Shown piece by piece: positions 24,991-32,769 of a stretch of DNA of 64,000 nucleotides (the first letter of the stretch is position 1; the number at the start of each line of letters is the position of its first letter). The stretch is from Betaproteobacteria bacterium (GTDB lineage: Bacteria > Pseudomonadota > Gammaproteobacteria > Burkholderiales > Burkholderiaceae_A): positions 1 to 64,000 of the forward strand of contig VGHN01000008.1 in the NCBI GenBank assembly GCA_016868255.1. The letters run 5' to 3'. The notes beneath the pieces were generated by a model. It was not told the DNA's origin, searched no databases, and saw only the letters and a program-made list of their open reading frames with translations. Made by a program: the position numbers and the translations under genes.

Positions 24991-26417
24991 TTCTGCTCGA
25001 CCTGCTCAACCCCAAGCGCTGGTCGCGTGTCGATCCGCGCATGTTGCCGTTTGCAGATCTCGCCACCGCGAGCCTGCCCATGGGCAAGCTCTTTCGGCTC
25101 TCGCTCTTTCAGGTCTCGGTGGGCATGGCCACGGCGCTCCTGGTGGGCACCCTCAACCGCGTGCTCATTGTTGAACTGGGTGTGGCGGCATGGCTGGTTG
25201 CGGCCATGGTGGCCCTGCCAGTATTGGTGGCACCACTGCGTGCCTTCATTGGTTTTAAGTCCGATACCCATCGCTCGGCCATTGGCTGGCGGCGTGTGCC
25301 CTACATCTGGACCGGCAGTCTGCTGCAGTTTGGTGGCCTAGCCATCATGCCTTTTGCACTCATTCTTCTCTCGGGCGATACCCATTGGCCACTCTGGATT
25401 GGGCCGGCCAGTGCAGCCTTGTCGTTCCTGCTTGTGGGCCTGGGTGCACAAACCGTTCAAACCGCGGGGCTTGCCCTGGCCACCGATCTGGCCGAGCCCG
25501 AGCAGCGCCCGCGCATGGTCGCGCTCATGTACACCATGCTGCTCTTGGGCATGTTGGTCAGTGCGCTGGTCTTTAGTGCACTGCTCGAAGACTTCAGCAA
25601 GTTTCGACTCATACAGGTGGTGCAGGCCGCTTCATTCATTGGCTTCATGCTCAACATGATTGCCCTCTGGAAGCAGGAGCCGCGAAGGCCCGGCCAGACC
25701 AAGGCCGCTGCTGAGCCCGCGCAATTTGGGTCGGCCTGGTCGGGCTTTGTCTCTGTGCCCGGCAATCGGCGCTTCTTGTTTGCGCTGGCCATGGGCACCA
25801 TGGCCTTTGCCATGCAAGACATCATCCTCGAGCCTTATGGCGGCGAGGTATTGGGGCTCTCTGTGTCAGCAACGAGTTTCTTAACCGTGCTGCTTGCCGG
25901 TGGGGCCTTGCTTGCATTCTTAATGTCGGCCAAGTGGTTGCGCAATGGCTGGCCCGCCAACTGGGTGGCCGCACTTGGCGCTGTGGTGGGACTCTTTGCA
26001 TTTGCCATGCTCATCCTCGCCGAGCCCATGGCCTCGAGCGGACTCTTTCGGCTCGGCACCTTCCTTATTGGACTCGGTGGCGGGCTTTTTTCTATTGGCA
26101 CCCTGGCGGCAGCCATGACCCTCGACAACCAGGGCCATGTGGGCATGGCCATTGGGGCATGGGGCGCAGTTCATGCCACCAGCACAGGCATTGCCATTGC
26201 CATGGGTGGCGCCATCCGCGATCTGGTCTCGGGCCTTGCGGCCTCGGGCGAACTGGGCTCCGTGCTCTCTTCCGTGGGCGTGGGCTATGCCGCGGTCTAT
26301 CAAATTGAATTGTTGTTGTTGTTTGTCACCCTGATTGCACTGGGGCCCCTTGTCTTTCGCATGCGGGCTGCAGCGCCATCGGATAAGAAGTTTGGACTGG
26401 CTGACTTCCCCAGCTAG
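24987..26417 (+). CDS. lhaA: PucC-family light-harvesting 1 assembly protein LhaA
   Basis: A 476-residue membrane protein with about 12 helices. The N-terminus (FRLSLFQVSVGMATALLVGT and LNRVLIVELGVAAWLVA) has the PucC-family signature. Its position between bchM and puhA is that of lhaA (F1696), needed for LH1 assembly in Rhodobacter. ATG 24987 overlaps the bchM stop (ATGA). The open frame extends a further 38 codons upstream but that is bchM in another frame. Similar to pucC (30544-32040), including the FGGEVLGLSVS-like region. Confidence 0.93.
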   Translation: MILLDLLNPKRWSRVDPRMLPFADLATASLPMGKLFRLSLFQVSVGMATALLVGTLNRVLIVELGVAAWLVAAMVALPVLVAPLRAFIGFKSDTHRSAIGWRRVPYIWTGSLLQFGGLAIMPFALILLSGDTHWPLWIGPASAALSFLLVGLGAQTVQTAGLALATDLAEPEQRPRMVALMYTMLLLGMLVSALVFSALLEDFSKFRLIQVVQAASFIGFMLNMIALWKQEPRRPGQTKAAAEPAQFGSAWSGFVSVPGNRRFLFALAMGTMAFAMQDIILEPYGGEVLGLSVSATSFLTVLLAGGALLAFLMSAKWLRNGWPANWVAALGAVVGLFAFAMLILAEPMASSGLFRLGTFLIGLGGGLFSIGTLAAAMTLDNQGHVGMAIGAWGAVHATSTGIAIAMGGAIRDLVSGLAASGELGSVLSSVGVGYAAVYQIELLLLFVTLIALGPLVFRMRAAAPSDKKFGLADFPS

Positions 26418-26442
26418 GACGTTCTGAGCAAAGGAGAAAAAA

Positions 26443-27234
26443 ATGGGAACTGGCGCAATTACAGACTATGTGGATGTTGCACAGCTGGTCTTGTATCTAT
26501 TCTGGATATTCTTCGCAGGCCTGGTCTACTACCTCACCATCGAGGGCAAGCGCGAGGGGTTTCCGCTGATCATCGAGCGGCCCAATGGCACCACGCGTGA
26601 GGACAGCGGCTGGGCAGGCATGCCCGCGCCCAAGACTTACAAAACCGCATTCCATGGCGACTTCACAGCGCCCCACGATCGCGATCGCAGTGCGCCGGCC
26701 CCGAAGGGCAAGCCCATTGCGCCGTTCCCCGGGCTTGGATTGGAGCCGCAGGGCGACCCCATGACGTCCGACATCGGACCAGGCGCCTACACGCTCCGCT
26801 CCGACTCGCCCGATCGCACAGTCGATGGGGCCCACAAAATTGTTCCCCTGCGTATTGCGGCAGGCGATGGCTTCTCACTGGCCCACCAAGACCTCGACCC
26901 ACGCGGCCTCACGGTCTTTGGTGCCGACAAGCAATCGGCCGGCAAGGTCGTTGAGGTCTGGGTCGATCGTTCCGAGCATCTAATTCGGTACTTCGAAGTG
27001 GAGACCACGGGCGGTCGTCGGGTGCTGCTGCCCATGAACTTCTCGCGTGTTCATCGCGATCGCATCAAGGGCAATCGAATCGCTGTCGAGGCCATTCTTG
27101 CAGGGCAGTTCGAAGGCGTCCCCACGATCAAGAGCATGGACTCCATTACGCTGCTTGAAGAAGAGAAGGTCACGGCCTACTTCGGTGCCGGCACCTTATT
27201 CGCAACGCCTCGGCGGCGCGATCCTCTGGCGTGA
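26443..27234 (+). CDS. puhA: Photosynthetic reaction centre H subunit
   Basis: A 263-residue protein with one N-terminal membrane helix (VAQLVLYLFWIFFAGLVYYL) and a cytoplasmic PRC-barrel domain. It caps the L/M core near QB and helps proton delivery. LIIERPNGTTREDSGWAGMP and DPRGLTVFGADKQSAGKVV are family motifs. AAGGAG lies 8 bases upstream. The L and M genes (puf) are not in this window. Its stop overlaps the GTG start of puhB (GTGA). Confidence 0.97.
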   Translation: MGTGAITDYVDVAQLVLYLFWIFFAGLVYYLTIEGKREGFPLIIERPNGTTREDSGWAGMPAPKTYKTAFHGDFTAPHDRDRSAPAPKGKPIAPFPGLGLEPQGDPMTSDIGPGAYTLRSDSPDRTVDGAHKIVPLRIAAGDGFSLAHQDLDPRGLTVFGADKQSAGKVVEVWVDRSEHLIRYFEVETTGGRRVLLPMNFSRVHRDRIKGNRIAVEAILAGQFEGVPTIKSMDSITLLEEEKVTAYFGAGTLFATPRRRDPLA

Positions 27235-27929
27235 GCACCATGTCTGGTCACCACGCCCATACCACCCACGAGCACGAGCACGAACACGAGTTCGAGCCCG
27301 AGTACGGTTTGCCGGAGCGGCTGCCCGCCAACGAGCGGCTCCTCTGGCAGGGCAGCCCTGTGGCCGCCCTCGTGTTCCGCCATGTCTTTCATGGCCGAGG
27401 CATTGCCTTCTACTTCTTGCTTATCTTGGTGGTGCGCTCGGCACTCGAGTGGGGGCAGACAGGCTCTTGGGCTGCGGCATTGGGTGCCTCCACCTGGCTG
27501 GCACCAGTCTTTGCCCTGGGTTTGCTGCTTTTCTGGGCGATGTCTGTCTTGGTGGCCAAGACCACGGTCTACACCATCACCGACCGACGGCTCGTGTTTC
27601 GCATCGGAATTGTGCTCAATCTGAGTTTCAACATTCCACTTCATCGGATTCGATCGGCCGATGTGTGCAGACTCCCGAATGGGGCCGGTGAGATCTGTAT
27701 CGACCTACTCGAGGAAGACAAGATCGCCTATCCGCACCTCTGGCCCCATGCAAGGCCCTGGCGCTTCTCACATCCCCAGCCCATGATGCGTGCACTGCCC
27801 GCTGTGGAATCGATGGCTGCCTTGTTGGAGTCGGCCTGGCGCAATGCACAGTCGCAGAAATCGATTCGACCAACACAGGTGGTGCAGGCTGTTCATGCAA
27901 CCACCGGCGAGTCTGGATTGCCCGCATGA
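27231..27929 (+). CDS. puhB: Photosynthetic complex assembly protein PuhB
   Basis: A 232-residue membrane protein with three hydrophobic helices and a PH-like segment (VYTITDRRLVFRIGI) that aids reaction-centre assembly. GTG 27231 overlaps the puhA stop; ATG 27240 is a possible second start. The N-terminus is unusual: His residues alternate with Glu (HEHEHEHEFE) in residues 7-23, which could bind metal. ERLLWQGSP is the conserved PuhB entry motif. Confidence 0.92.
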   Translation: MSTMSGHHAHTTHEHEHEHEFEPEYGLPERLPANERLLWQGSPVAALVFRHVFHGRGIAFYFLLILVVRSALEWGQTGSWAAALGASTWLAPVFALGLLLFWAMSVLVAKTTVYTITDRRLVFRIGIVLNLSFNIPLHRIRSADVCRLPNGAGEICIDLLEEDKIAYPHLWPHARPWRFSHPQPMMRALPAVESMAALLESAWRNAQSQKSIRPTQVVQAVHATTGESGLPA

Positions 27930-28429
27930 GCGATCGCCTCATCTCGCGCCCTCGTGTGGAAGGATGGCCTCTTGCGGCCATTGCGGGGCTGCTGATCACC
28001 ACCATCGTGCTCGCAGGAGTTTCTGCTGCGAACAAGCGCGAGGCTGCGCGTCAACAGGCGGCACGCGTAGTGGTGGCGAGTCTGCAGGAGCGAGCACTGG
28101 TGTTTGCCGATGGCCCCGGCGGCGATGTGCTGGTGCGCGATCACCGCACCGGTGAGTGGCTCGAACCCATTGTGGGCGAGGCGGGCTTCGCACGAGGGGT
28201 GCTCAGAACCCTAGCGCAGGCAAGGCTTCGCATGGGTGGCGCACAGACCGAGCCCTTCATCCTCTCGCGCAATGCCGCCAATGGATTGGAGTTGTCCGAT
28301 CCCATCTCAGGCCGAGTCATCGACCTGACCTCTTTCGGGCCAGACCCTGCCCGTGTGTTTCTGGGCTACCTCAAACAGTACGACTCGCCGTCGGTGAGTC
28401 GCGTGGAATCAAAAGGAGATCGATTATGA
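27926..28429 (+). CDS. puhC: Photosynthetic complex assembly protein PuhC
   Basis: A 167-residue protein with one N-terminal membrane helix ([20 protein letters not shown]) and a periplasmic domain ([20 protein letters not shown] ... FLGYLKQY). PuhC is needed for full reaction centre-LH1 levels. It overlaps puhB (ATGA) and acsF (ATGA), inside the bch-puh string. Confidence 0.9.
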   Translation: MSDRLISRPRVEGWPLAAIAGLLITTIVLAGVSAANKREAARQQAARVVVASLQERALVFADGPGGDVLVRDHRTGEWLEPIVGEAGFARGVLRTLAQARLRMGGAQTEPFILSRNAANGLELSDPISGRVIDLTSFGPDPARVFLGYLKQYDSPSVSRVESKGDRL

Positions 28430-29544
28430 GAGAGTTTCAAGAGACCTTTGCAGCCGCCGAGGCCGCGGCAACGGTGGATCGTGCGAATGCTGTGCGCGAT
28501 CGCAGCCCCAACGAGGCCACCCAGAAGGCCAAGCAAGACACCATGCTCACGCCGCGCTTCTACACCACGGACCATGCGGCCATCAATGCCATCTCGGTCG
28601 ATTCCGTTCGCGAGGAGTGGGATGCCCTCATGGCCGAATTCGCGGCCGACAACAACGACGAGCACTTCACACGCCCCCCCGATATGGCGAGCAAGATTGA
28701 AGACCTTCCACCCGAGCTCTACAAAGAGTTCAGTGATTTCCTCATCAGTTCCATCACTTCGGAGTTCTCCGGCTGCGTTCTCTACGCCGAACTCAAGAAG
28801 AAGGTGAAGAACCAAGACATGAAAGATGTCTTTGGCTACATGGCTCGCGATGAGTCACGCCATGCGGGTTTTATCAATCAGTGGCTCAAGGACTTCGGCA
28901 TTGGTGTCGACCTGGGCTTTCTGACCAAGGCCAAGAAGTACACCTACTTCAAGCCCAAGTTCATCTTCTATGCCACCTATCTCTCCGAGAAGATTGGCTA
29001 TGCGCGATACATCGCAATCTATCGACAAATCGAGAAGCACCCCGAACTGCGCTTTCATCCCATCTTCCTGTGGTTCGAAAAGTGGTGCAACGATGAGTTC
29101 CGCCACGGCGAGGCATTCGCATTGATGATGCGTGCAAATCCCGACCTGCTCAAGGGCCGCAACCTCTATTGGATGCGCTTCTTTCAGCTGGCCGTCTTCG
29201 CCACCATGTACGTGCGTGACCACACGCGTCCAGAGATGCACAAGGCCCTGGGCTTGGACCCATCGGCTTATGGCCTTCGCGTATTTGAGATCACCACCGA
29301 CATCTCCAAGCAGGTCTTCCCGGTCACACTGCGCCACGACCTGCCCGAGTTCCGCGCCGGCCTCGATCGTCTCTGTGAGTTGCAGACCCGCGTTGATGCA
29401 GCCAAAGCAAGAGGCGGTCTTGCCGCAAAGATCACCCAAGGGTGGTGCGCAGCGCAGTCGGCCTTGGTCTTTGCGCGTCTATTCTTCTTGCCCGTCAATC
29501 GCGAAGAACTGCCCGCTCAGATACGCATGGCACCGAGCTGGTAA
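28426..29544 (+). CDS. acsF: Aerobic Mg-protoporphyrin IX monomethyl ester cyclase
   Basis: A 372-residue di-iron oxidase that forms the fifth ring of bacteriochlorophyll using oxygen. Both ExxH iron-binding motifs are present: DESRHAGF (about residue 145) and [10 protein letters not shown] (about residue 225), each with an upstream Glu. AAAAGGAG 7 bases before ATG 28426 and overlap with the puhC stop decide the start. No anaerobic BchE is seen in the window, so ring closure here depends on oxygen. Its place between puhC and puhE matches other betaproteobacterial clusters. Confidence 0.97.
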   Translation: MREFQETFAAAEAAATVDRANAVRDRSPNEATQKAKQDTMLTPRFYTTDHAAINAISVDSVREEWDALMAEFAADNNDEHFTRPPDMASKIEDLPPELYKEFSDFLISSITSEFSGCVLYAELKKKVKNQDMKDVFGYMARDESRHAGFINQWLKDFGIGVDLGFLTKAKKYTYFKPKFIFYATYLSEKIGYARYIAIYRQIEKHPELRFHPIFLWFEKWCNDEFRHGEAFALMMRANPDLLKGRNLYWMRFFQLAVFATMYVRDHTRPEMHKALGLDPSAYGLRVFEITTDISKQVFPVTLRHDLPEFRAGLDRLCELQTRVDAAKARGGLAAKITQGWCAAQSALVFARLFFLPVNREELPAQIRMAPSW

Positions 29545-30305
29545 TGACCGTTCTCCTGGCCCTGTTGGTGAGTCTGGCCGTCTGGTGGCTTGCGACAGGG
29601 CTGGTGCTTCGATCGGTGATGACCACGCAGGCGGGCGAGCGCCGCGTTCTGCTCTGGGCCACAGCGGGCCTGTTCATCGGACTCTATGGGGCGGCAGTGA
29701 CACCGCAGATGCCCACGGTCTGGGGTGCCTATTTGGGGTTCGGATCGGCACTATTGGTCTGGGCCTGGCAAGAGGTGGCGTTTCTGCTCGGAGTGGTCAC
29801 CGGTCCCAACCGCGGGCCGTGTCCGAATGCCACCGGCGCGCGTCGATTCTGGCTGGCATTCCAAACCATTGCCCACCATGAGTTGGCCCTGGTGGTTCTT
29901 GCGATTGCGGTGGTGATGCCCGCGATCGATTCACCCAATCCCACGGCCGCAGGCACCTACCTGGTGCTCTGGCTCATGCGGGTCAGTGCCAAACTCAATA
30001 TCTATCTGGGTGTGAAGAACTTCTATGAGTCTTTCCTGCCCGAGCGCCTGCATTACCTGCTCACCTATTTCTCTCGGCGAAGCTTCAATCCGCTGTTCCC
30101 ATTGAGTGTGGCCGTGGCCAGCGGTGTGGCGGCATGGATCTGGTGGGTGGCGCTCGATCAGCACGCGCCCCTGCATGTGGCGGTGGGAGCGAGCCTGGTG
30201 GGAACGATGCTGGTGCTCGCCATTGTGGAGCACGGGCTTCTGATGATTCCCGCCGACCCATCGGCGCTATGGCGATGGGCCCTGCGGGCGGAGAAGCAGA
30301 CCTAG
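29544..30305 (+). CDS. puhE: Photosynthetic complex assembly protein PuhE (DUF3623)
   Basis: A 253-residue membrane protein with about seven helices. FLLGVVTGPNRGPCP, AFQTIAHHELALV and KLNIYLGVKNFYESFLPERL are DUF3623/PuhE motifs. Role inferred from family: tuning bacteriochlorophyll and reaction-centre assembly. ATG 29544 overlaps the acsF stop (TAATG). It is the last gene of the bch-puh string and converges on the puc operon with a 37-base gap. Confidence 0.93.
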   Translation: MTVLLALLVSLAVWWLATGLVLRSVMTTQAGERRVLLWATAGLFIGLYGAAVTPQMPTVWGAYLGFGSALLVWAWQEVAFLLGVVTGPNRGPCPNATGARRFWLAFQTIAHHELALVVLAIAVVMPAIDSPNPTAAGTYLVLWLMRVSAKLNIYLGVKNFYESFLPERLHYLLTYFSRRSFNPLFPLSVAVASGVAAWIWWVALDQHAPLHVAVGASLVGTMLVLAIVEHGLLMIPADPSALWRWALRAEKQT

Positions 30306-30342
30306 AGACTTGGTGGGGAGTTCTTACCGAGCGATTGCAGAC

Positions 30343-30522
30343 TCAGTGCAGGATGCCGATGAGCGCAGCGCCCGCAACAATGGTGTAACCAAAACCAAAT
30401 AGCTCGGCATGGTGCCGGGCCACACGCTTTTGCACGCCTTTGTTGTTCTCGAGATACCAGTGGTGAATGGTGGGCAGGGCCACCATGAGCACAATGCCCA
30501 TTGCAAACAGAAAAGTGGCCAT
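30343..30522 (-). CDS. Small membrane protein at the end of the puc operon
   Basis: A 59-residue ORF (starts MATFLFAMGIVLMVALP, ends GFGYTIVAGAALIGILH). Two hydrophobic stretches, about residues 3-17 and 44-58, flank a charged, His-rich middle (HHWYLENNKG, RVARHHAE). AGAGGT lies 9 bases upstream of ATG 30522, and the start is 6 bases past the stop of the next small gene, so it looks like a real, co-transcribed gene. I do not recognise a family. Position after pucC suggests a link to antenna assembly, which is inference. Confidence 0.65.
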   Translation of the reverse strand: MATFLFAMGIVLMVALPTIHHWYLENNKGVQKRVARHHAELFGFGYTIVAGAALIGILH

Positions 30523-30527
30523 GTGAA

Positions 30528-30614
30528 TTACCTCTTGGGGCGGTTATACCGGTTGGCCAGCATGAACACGCCAACCACCAGGATAAAGACCAACAGAATG
30601 TGTTTGATTTCCAT
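30528..30614 (-). CDS. 28-residue single-helix membrane peptide in the puc operon
   Basis: MEIKHILLVFILVVGVFMLA plus a basic tail (NRYNRPKR): one membrane helix with positive C-terminal charge. AAGGGG lies about 8 bases before ATG 30614. The gene is embedded out of frame in the last 71 bases of pucC and is followed 5 bases later by the 59-residue gene. Its size and shape resemble accessory single-helix polypeptides found in some light-harvesting complexes, but no family was recognised. Confidence 0.6.
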   Translation of the reverse strand: MEIKHILLVFILVVGVFMLANRYNRPKR

Positions 30615-32040
30615 TTGAATGCCCCTTTTCTATTGGGATGTGTGGGGAATGCTTGTGGGGGGGGAACAGGCCGGATCTTAGCAGAGGGGTTATGAGGAAA
30701 AGCGTCACGACAAGAAGCGTTATTTCCAGCCCGTAGACCACAGCGTAGGCGTTTGCTGCCGAGAGCCCAGTGGAGGCAATGTCACGAATGAGGCCGCCCG
30801 CTGCCATGCCGACGCCCGCGGCCGTGGCCTGCACAGCGCCCCAGAGTCCAAGGGCCAGCCCACTGCGTCCGGCCGGTGCAAGAAGCATGGTGGTGGTGAG
30901 GCTGCCATGGCCGAAGAGTCCCACCGAGAGGCCAATGAGGCAGACCCCCACTGAGAAGAGTCCGGTCGATTCCGTGGGCACCGCCAAGAGCACGCAGGCC
31001 AGGGCAGGCACACCCACAAAAAGGCCGATGGCCGACATGCGAAAAGGATCGGCTCCGCGAGAGAGCACGTAAGAGGCCAGGCCAAAGCCCAGTATTCCGC
31101 CCACTGCCAAGAGGCCTGTGAGCCGCGTGGTTTGGGAGACACTCAGGCCGAGCACCTCGCCCCCATAGGGCTCGAGCAAGACATCCTGCATGGTGAGTGC
31201 AAGGGTGCCCAGGCCAATCACCCAGAGCCAGCGCAGGCCCAAACGCGTCTGCGCCATGGCCCTCATCGCGTCGCCAAAGCGGTCCTTGGCCATCTCGGCC
31301 TTGTGCTCTTCGACGCTCAATTGGGGACGCTCTCGGGGCTCTTGCTTCCAGATGGCAATGGTGTTGAGCACCAGCGTGAGAACAGCTGCGGCCTGAATGG
31401 CCTGAATCAGTCGACCATGGCTGTAGGTTTCGAGCGCCTGTCCAAAAGCGGCGGCACTCAGCAGCATGCCCAGCAGCAACATCACGTACATGAGGCCCAC
31501 CACCTTGGGTTTGCTCTCTTCTGCGGCCAGGTCGGTGGCCAAGGCCAGGCCGGCGGTTTGAACGGTGTGCAGCCCGGCGCCTACAAGGAGAAATGCCACC
31601 GCTGCTGCCAAGTGCCCAACCCAGATTGGCGCGCTGGCAGACTGGCCGGCCCCCGCAAGCACGAGCAATGCAAAGGGCATGACGGCAAAGCCACCAAACT
31701 GCAACATGCTGCCGCGCCATATAAAAGGTACTCGGCGCCAGCCGAGTTCCGAGCGGTGCTGATCGGAGCGATGTCCAATAAAAGCCCGAAAGGGTGCGAA
31801 GAGAACGGGCAGGGCCACCATAATGGCCACCAGAGAGGCGGGCACATGGAGTTCGACAATCATGACCCGATTGAGTGTTCCGACGAGGAGCACCAGGGCC
31901 ATGCCCACAGAGACTTGAAACAACGAGAGCCGCAGCAGCCGAGAGAGGGGCAGGTCGGGGCTGGCCGCATCGGCGAAAGGCAGAAAACGCGGGCCCAGGG
32001 CCGCGAGTGCTTGAATCCAGGGACGTGGCGTTCTGGCCAT
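30544..32040 (-). CDS. pucC: Light-harvesting 2 assembly protein PucC
   Basis: A 498-residue BCD/PucC-family membrane protein with about 12 helices (RLSLFQVSVGMALVLLVGT, LNRVMIVELHVPASLVA). It promotes assembly of the pucBA antenna encoded just upstream. Helix 12 ends near VTLFLITPLL, and the last roughly 35 residues, read through the 28-residue gene in another frame, do not look like PucC; the annotated stop is nonetheless the first one in frame. Start ATG 32040 has only a weak ribosome binding site. Confidence 0.92.
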   Translation of the reverse strand: MARTPRPWIQALAALGPRFLPFADAASPDLPLSRLLRLSLFQVSVGMALVLLVGTLNRVMIVELHVPASLVAIMVALPVLFAPFRAFIGHRSDQHRSELGWRRVPFIWRGSMLQFGGFAVMPFALLVLAGAGQSASAPIWVGHLAAAVAFLLVGAGLHTVQTAGLALATDLAAEESKPKVVGLMYVMLLLGMLLSAAAFGQALETYSHGRLIQAIQAAAVLTLVLNTIAIWKQEPRERPQLSVEEHKAEMAKDRFGDAMRAMAQTRLGLRWLWVIGLGTLALTMQDVLLEPYGGEVLGLSVSQTTRLTGLLAVGGILGFGLASYVLSRGADPFRMSAIGLFVGVPALACVLLAVPTESTGLFSVGVCLIGLSVGLFGHGSLTTTMLLAPAGRSGLALGLWGAVQATAAGVGMAAGGLIRDIASTGLSAANAYAVVYGLEITLLVVTLFLITPLLRSGLFPPHKHSPHIPIEKGHSNGNQTHSVGLYPGGWRVHAGQPV

Positions 32041-32068
32041 GTCGGGCGAGTGGCTAGTGGATTCCTAG

Positions 32069-32084
32069 GCGATAAGAAGATCGC
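32069..32084 (-). terminator. Short hairpin between pucA and pucC
   Basis: GCGAT-AAGAAG-ATCGC forms a 5-bp stem with a 6-base loop in the 91-base gap after pucA. In other puc operons a hairpin here raises pucBA mRNA over pucC. The stem is short and there is no T tract, so a partial terminator or RNA-stabilising role is only a suggestion. Confidence 0.3.
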
Positions 32085-32131
32085 ACAACAGCAGAGGCAC
32101 GGGGCCTTCGCCGTTGCGCGATGTCATGCAA

Positions 32132-32359
32132 TTACATCCGGCTCGACGAGGCCTGCTCGGTCGAAGCCACAGCCGCCTTCTCAGCAGGCAGTGCCTGTGA
32201 GACTTTGGCAGGTGGTCCACCATTCAGGAATCGAGGAACCCAGTCGGTGTGCGTGAGCAGGGCCACATGCACTGCAAACGAACCGACGGCGACGGCGCCA
32301 ATGATCAGGGGGACGCCAAGGGAGGGCCTCACAACGCACCACAATTTACCGTAGATCAT
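32132..32359 (-). CDS. pucA: Light-harvesting 2 alpha subunit, B800-820-like
   Basis: A 75-residue antenna polypeptide: MIYGKLWCVV start, one membrane helix with the bacteriochlorophyll ligand His31 (SFAVHVALLTHTDW), then VPRFLNGG. Positions 44 and 45 are Phe-Leu, where B800-850 LH2 has Tyr-Trp; this pair is known from the B800-820 (LH3) complex of Rhodoblastus/Rhodopseudomonas acidophila 7050, so blue-shifted absorption is expected. A roughly 27-residue Ala/Ser-rich tail follows the usual end. AAAGGAG precedes ATG 32359. Confidence 0.94.
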   Translation of the reverse strand: MIYGKLWCVVRPSLGVPLIIGAVAVGSFAVHVALLTHTDWVPRFLNGGPPAKVSQALPAEKAAVASTEQASSSRM

Positions 32360-32375
32360 GATTGCTCTCCTTTGC

Positions 32376-32528
32376 TCAGCCTAACCAAGGCGAATAGATA
32401 TAAGCCAAGAGGTGGGCAAACGCCGCAATCATTCCAAAGAATTGTGTCCCTTGGATGAGGTTGCGGTGAAGTTCCTCCGACTCAGCCTCCGTTAAGCCCG
32501 TGGGCCATACCTTTTGGTTGTCAGACAT
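32376..32528 (-). CDS. pucB: Light-harvesting 2 beta subunit
   Basis: A 50-residue antenna polypeptide: WPTGLTEAESEELHRNLIQG followed by a membrane helix with the bacteriochlorophyll ligand His in AAFAHLLAYIYSPWLG, the standard beta C-terminus. The His in ELHRN is typical of LH beta chains. AAGGAG lies about 9 bases before ATG 32528. pucA starts 16 bases after its stop. It heads the pucB-pucA-pucC operon. Confidence 0.95.
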   Translation of the reverse strand: MSDNQKVWPTGLTEAESEELHRNLIQGTQFFGMIAAFAHLLAYIYSPWLG

Positions 32529-32549
32529 TTTTTGTACTCCTTGTTGGTC

Positions 32550-32561
32550 TGTTACGTAACA
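32550..32561. promoter_or_regulatory. Palindrome upstream of pucB
   Basis: TGTTACGTAACA is a perfect 12-bp palindrome 21 bases upstream of the pucB start, within the leader or promoter. No known regulator is assigned. Confidence 0.4.
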
Positions 32562-32601
32562 CCACGGAAATACAGATACAGACAGATAAAGCAACTGCCA
32601 C

Positions 32602-32619
32602 TGTATTTCGTTTTATACA
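32602..32619. promoter_or_regulatory. PpsR/CrtJ operator upstream of pucB
   Basis: TGTATTTCGTTTTATACA is a perfect TGT-N12-ACA match about 75 bases upstream of the pucB start. Puc operons are known PpsR/CrtJ targets, and ppsR is in this cluster, so repression of antenna genes in oxygen is expected. Confidence 0.72.
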
Positions 32620-32707
32620 CACCAATATGACAACTTAAATTTACACCCCGGGAGGGCCTGCGGGATGGCCCCTGGGGAGGGGCCCCTGGGTGGACGCAAT
32701 GGGGGTT

Positions 32708-32743
32708 GGGCCTTGGGATGGGCCTTGGGATGGGCCTTGGGAT
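32708..32743. repeat. Three tandem copies of a 12-bp unit
   Basis: GGGCCTTGGGAT is repeated three times without change between the dienelactone hydrolase gene and the puc promoter. Right after it, GGGGCC-AA-GGCCCC (32744-32757) can form a strong hairpin just past the hydrolase stop, a possible terminator without a T tract. Confidence 0.75.
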
Positions 32744-32769
32744 GGGGCCAAGGCCCCACACACAGGTGG

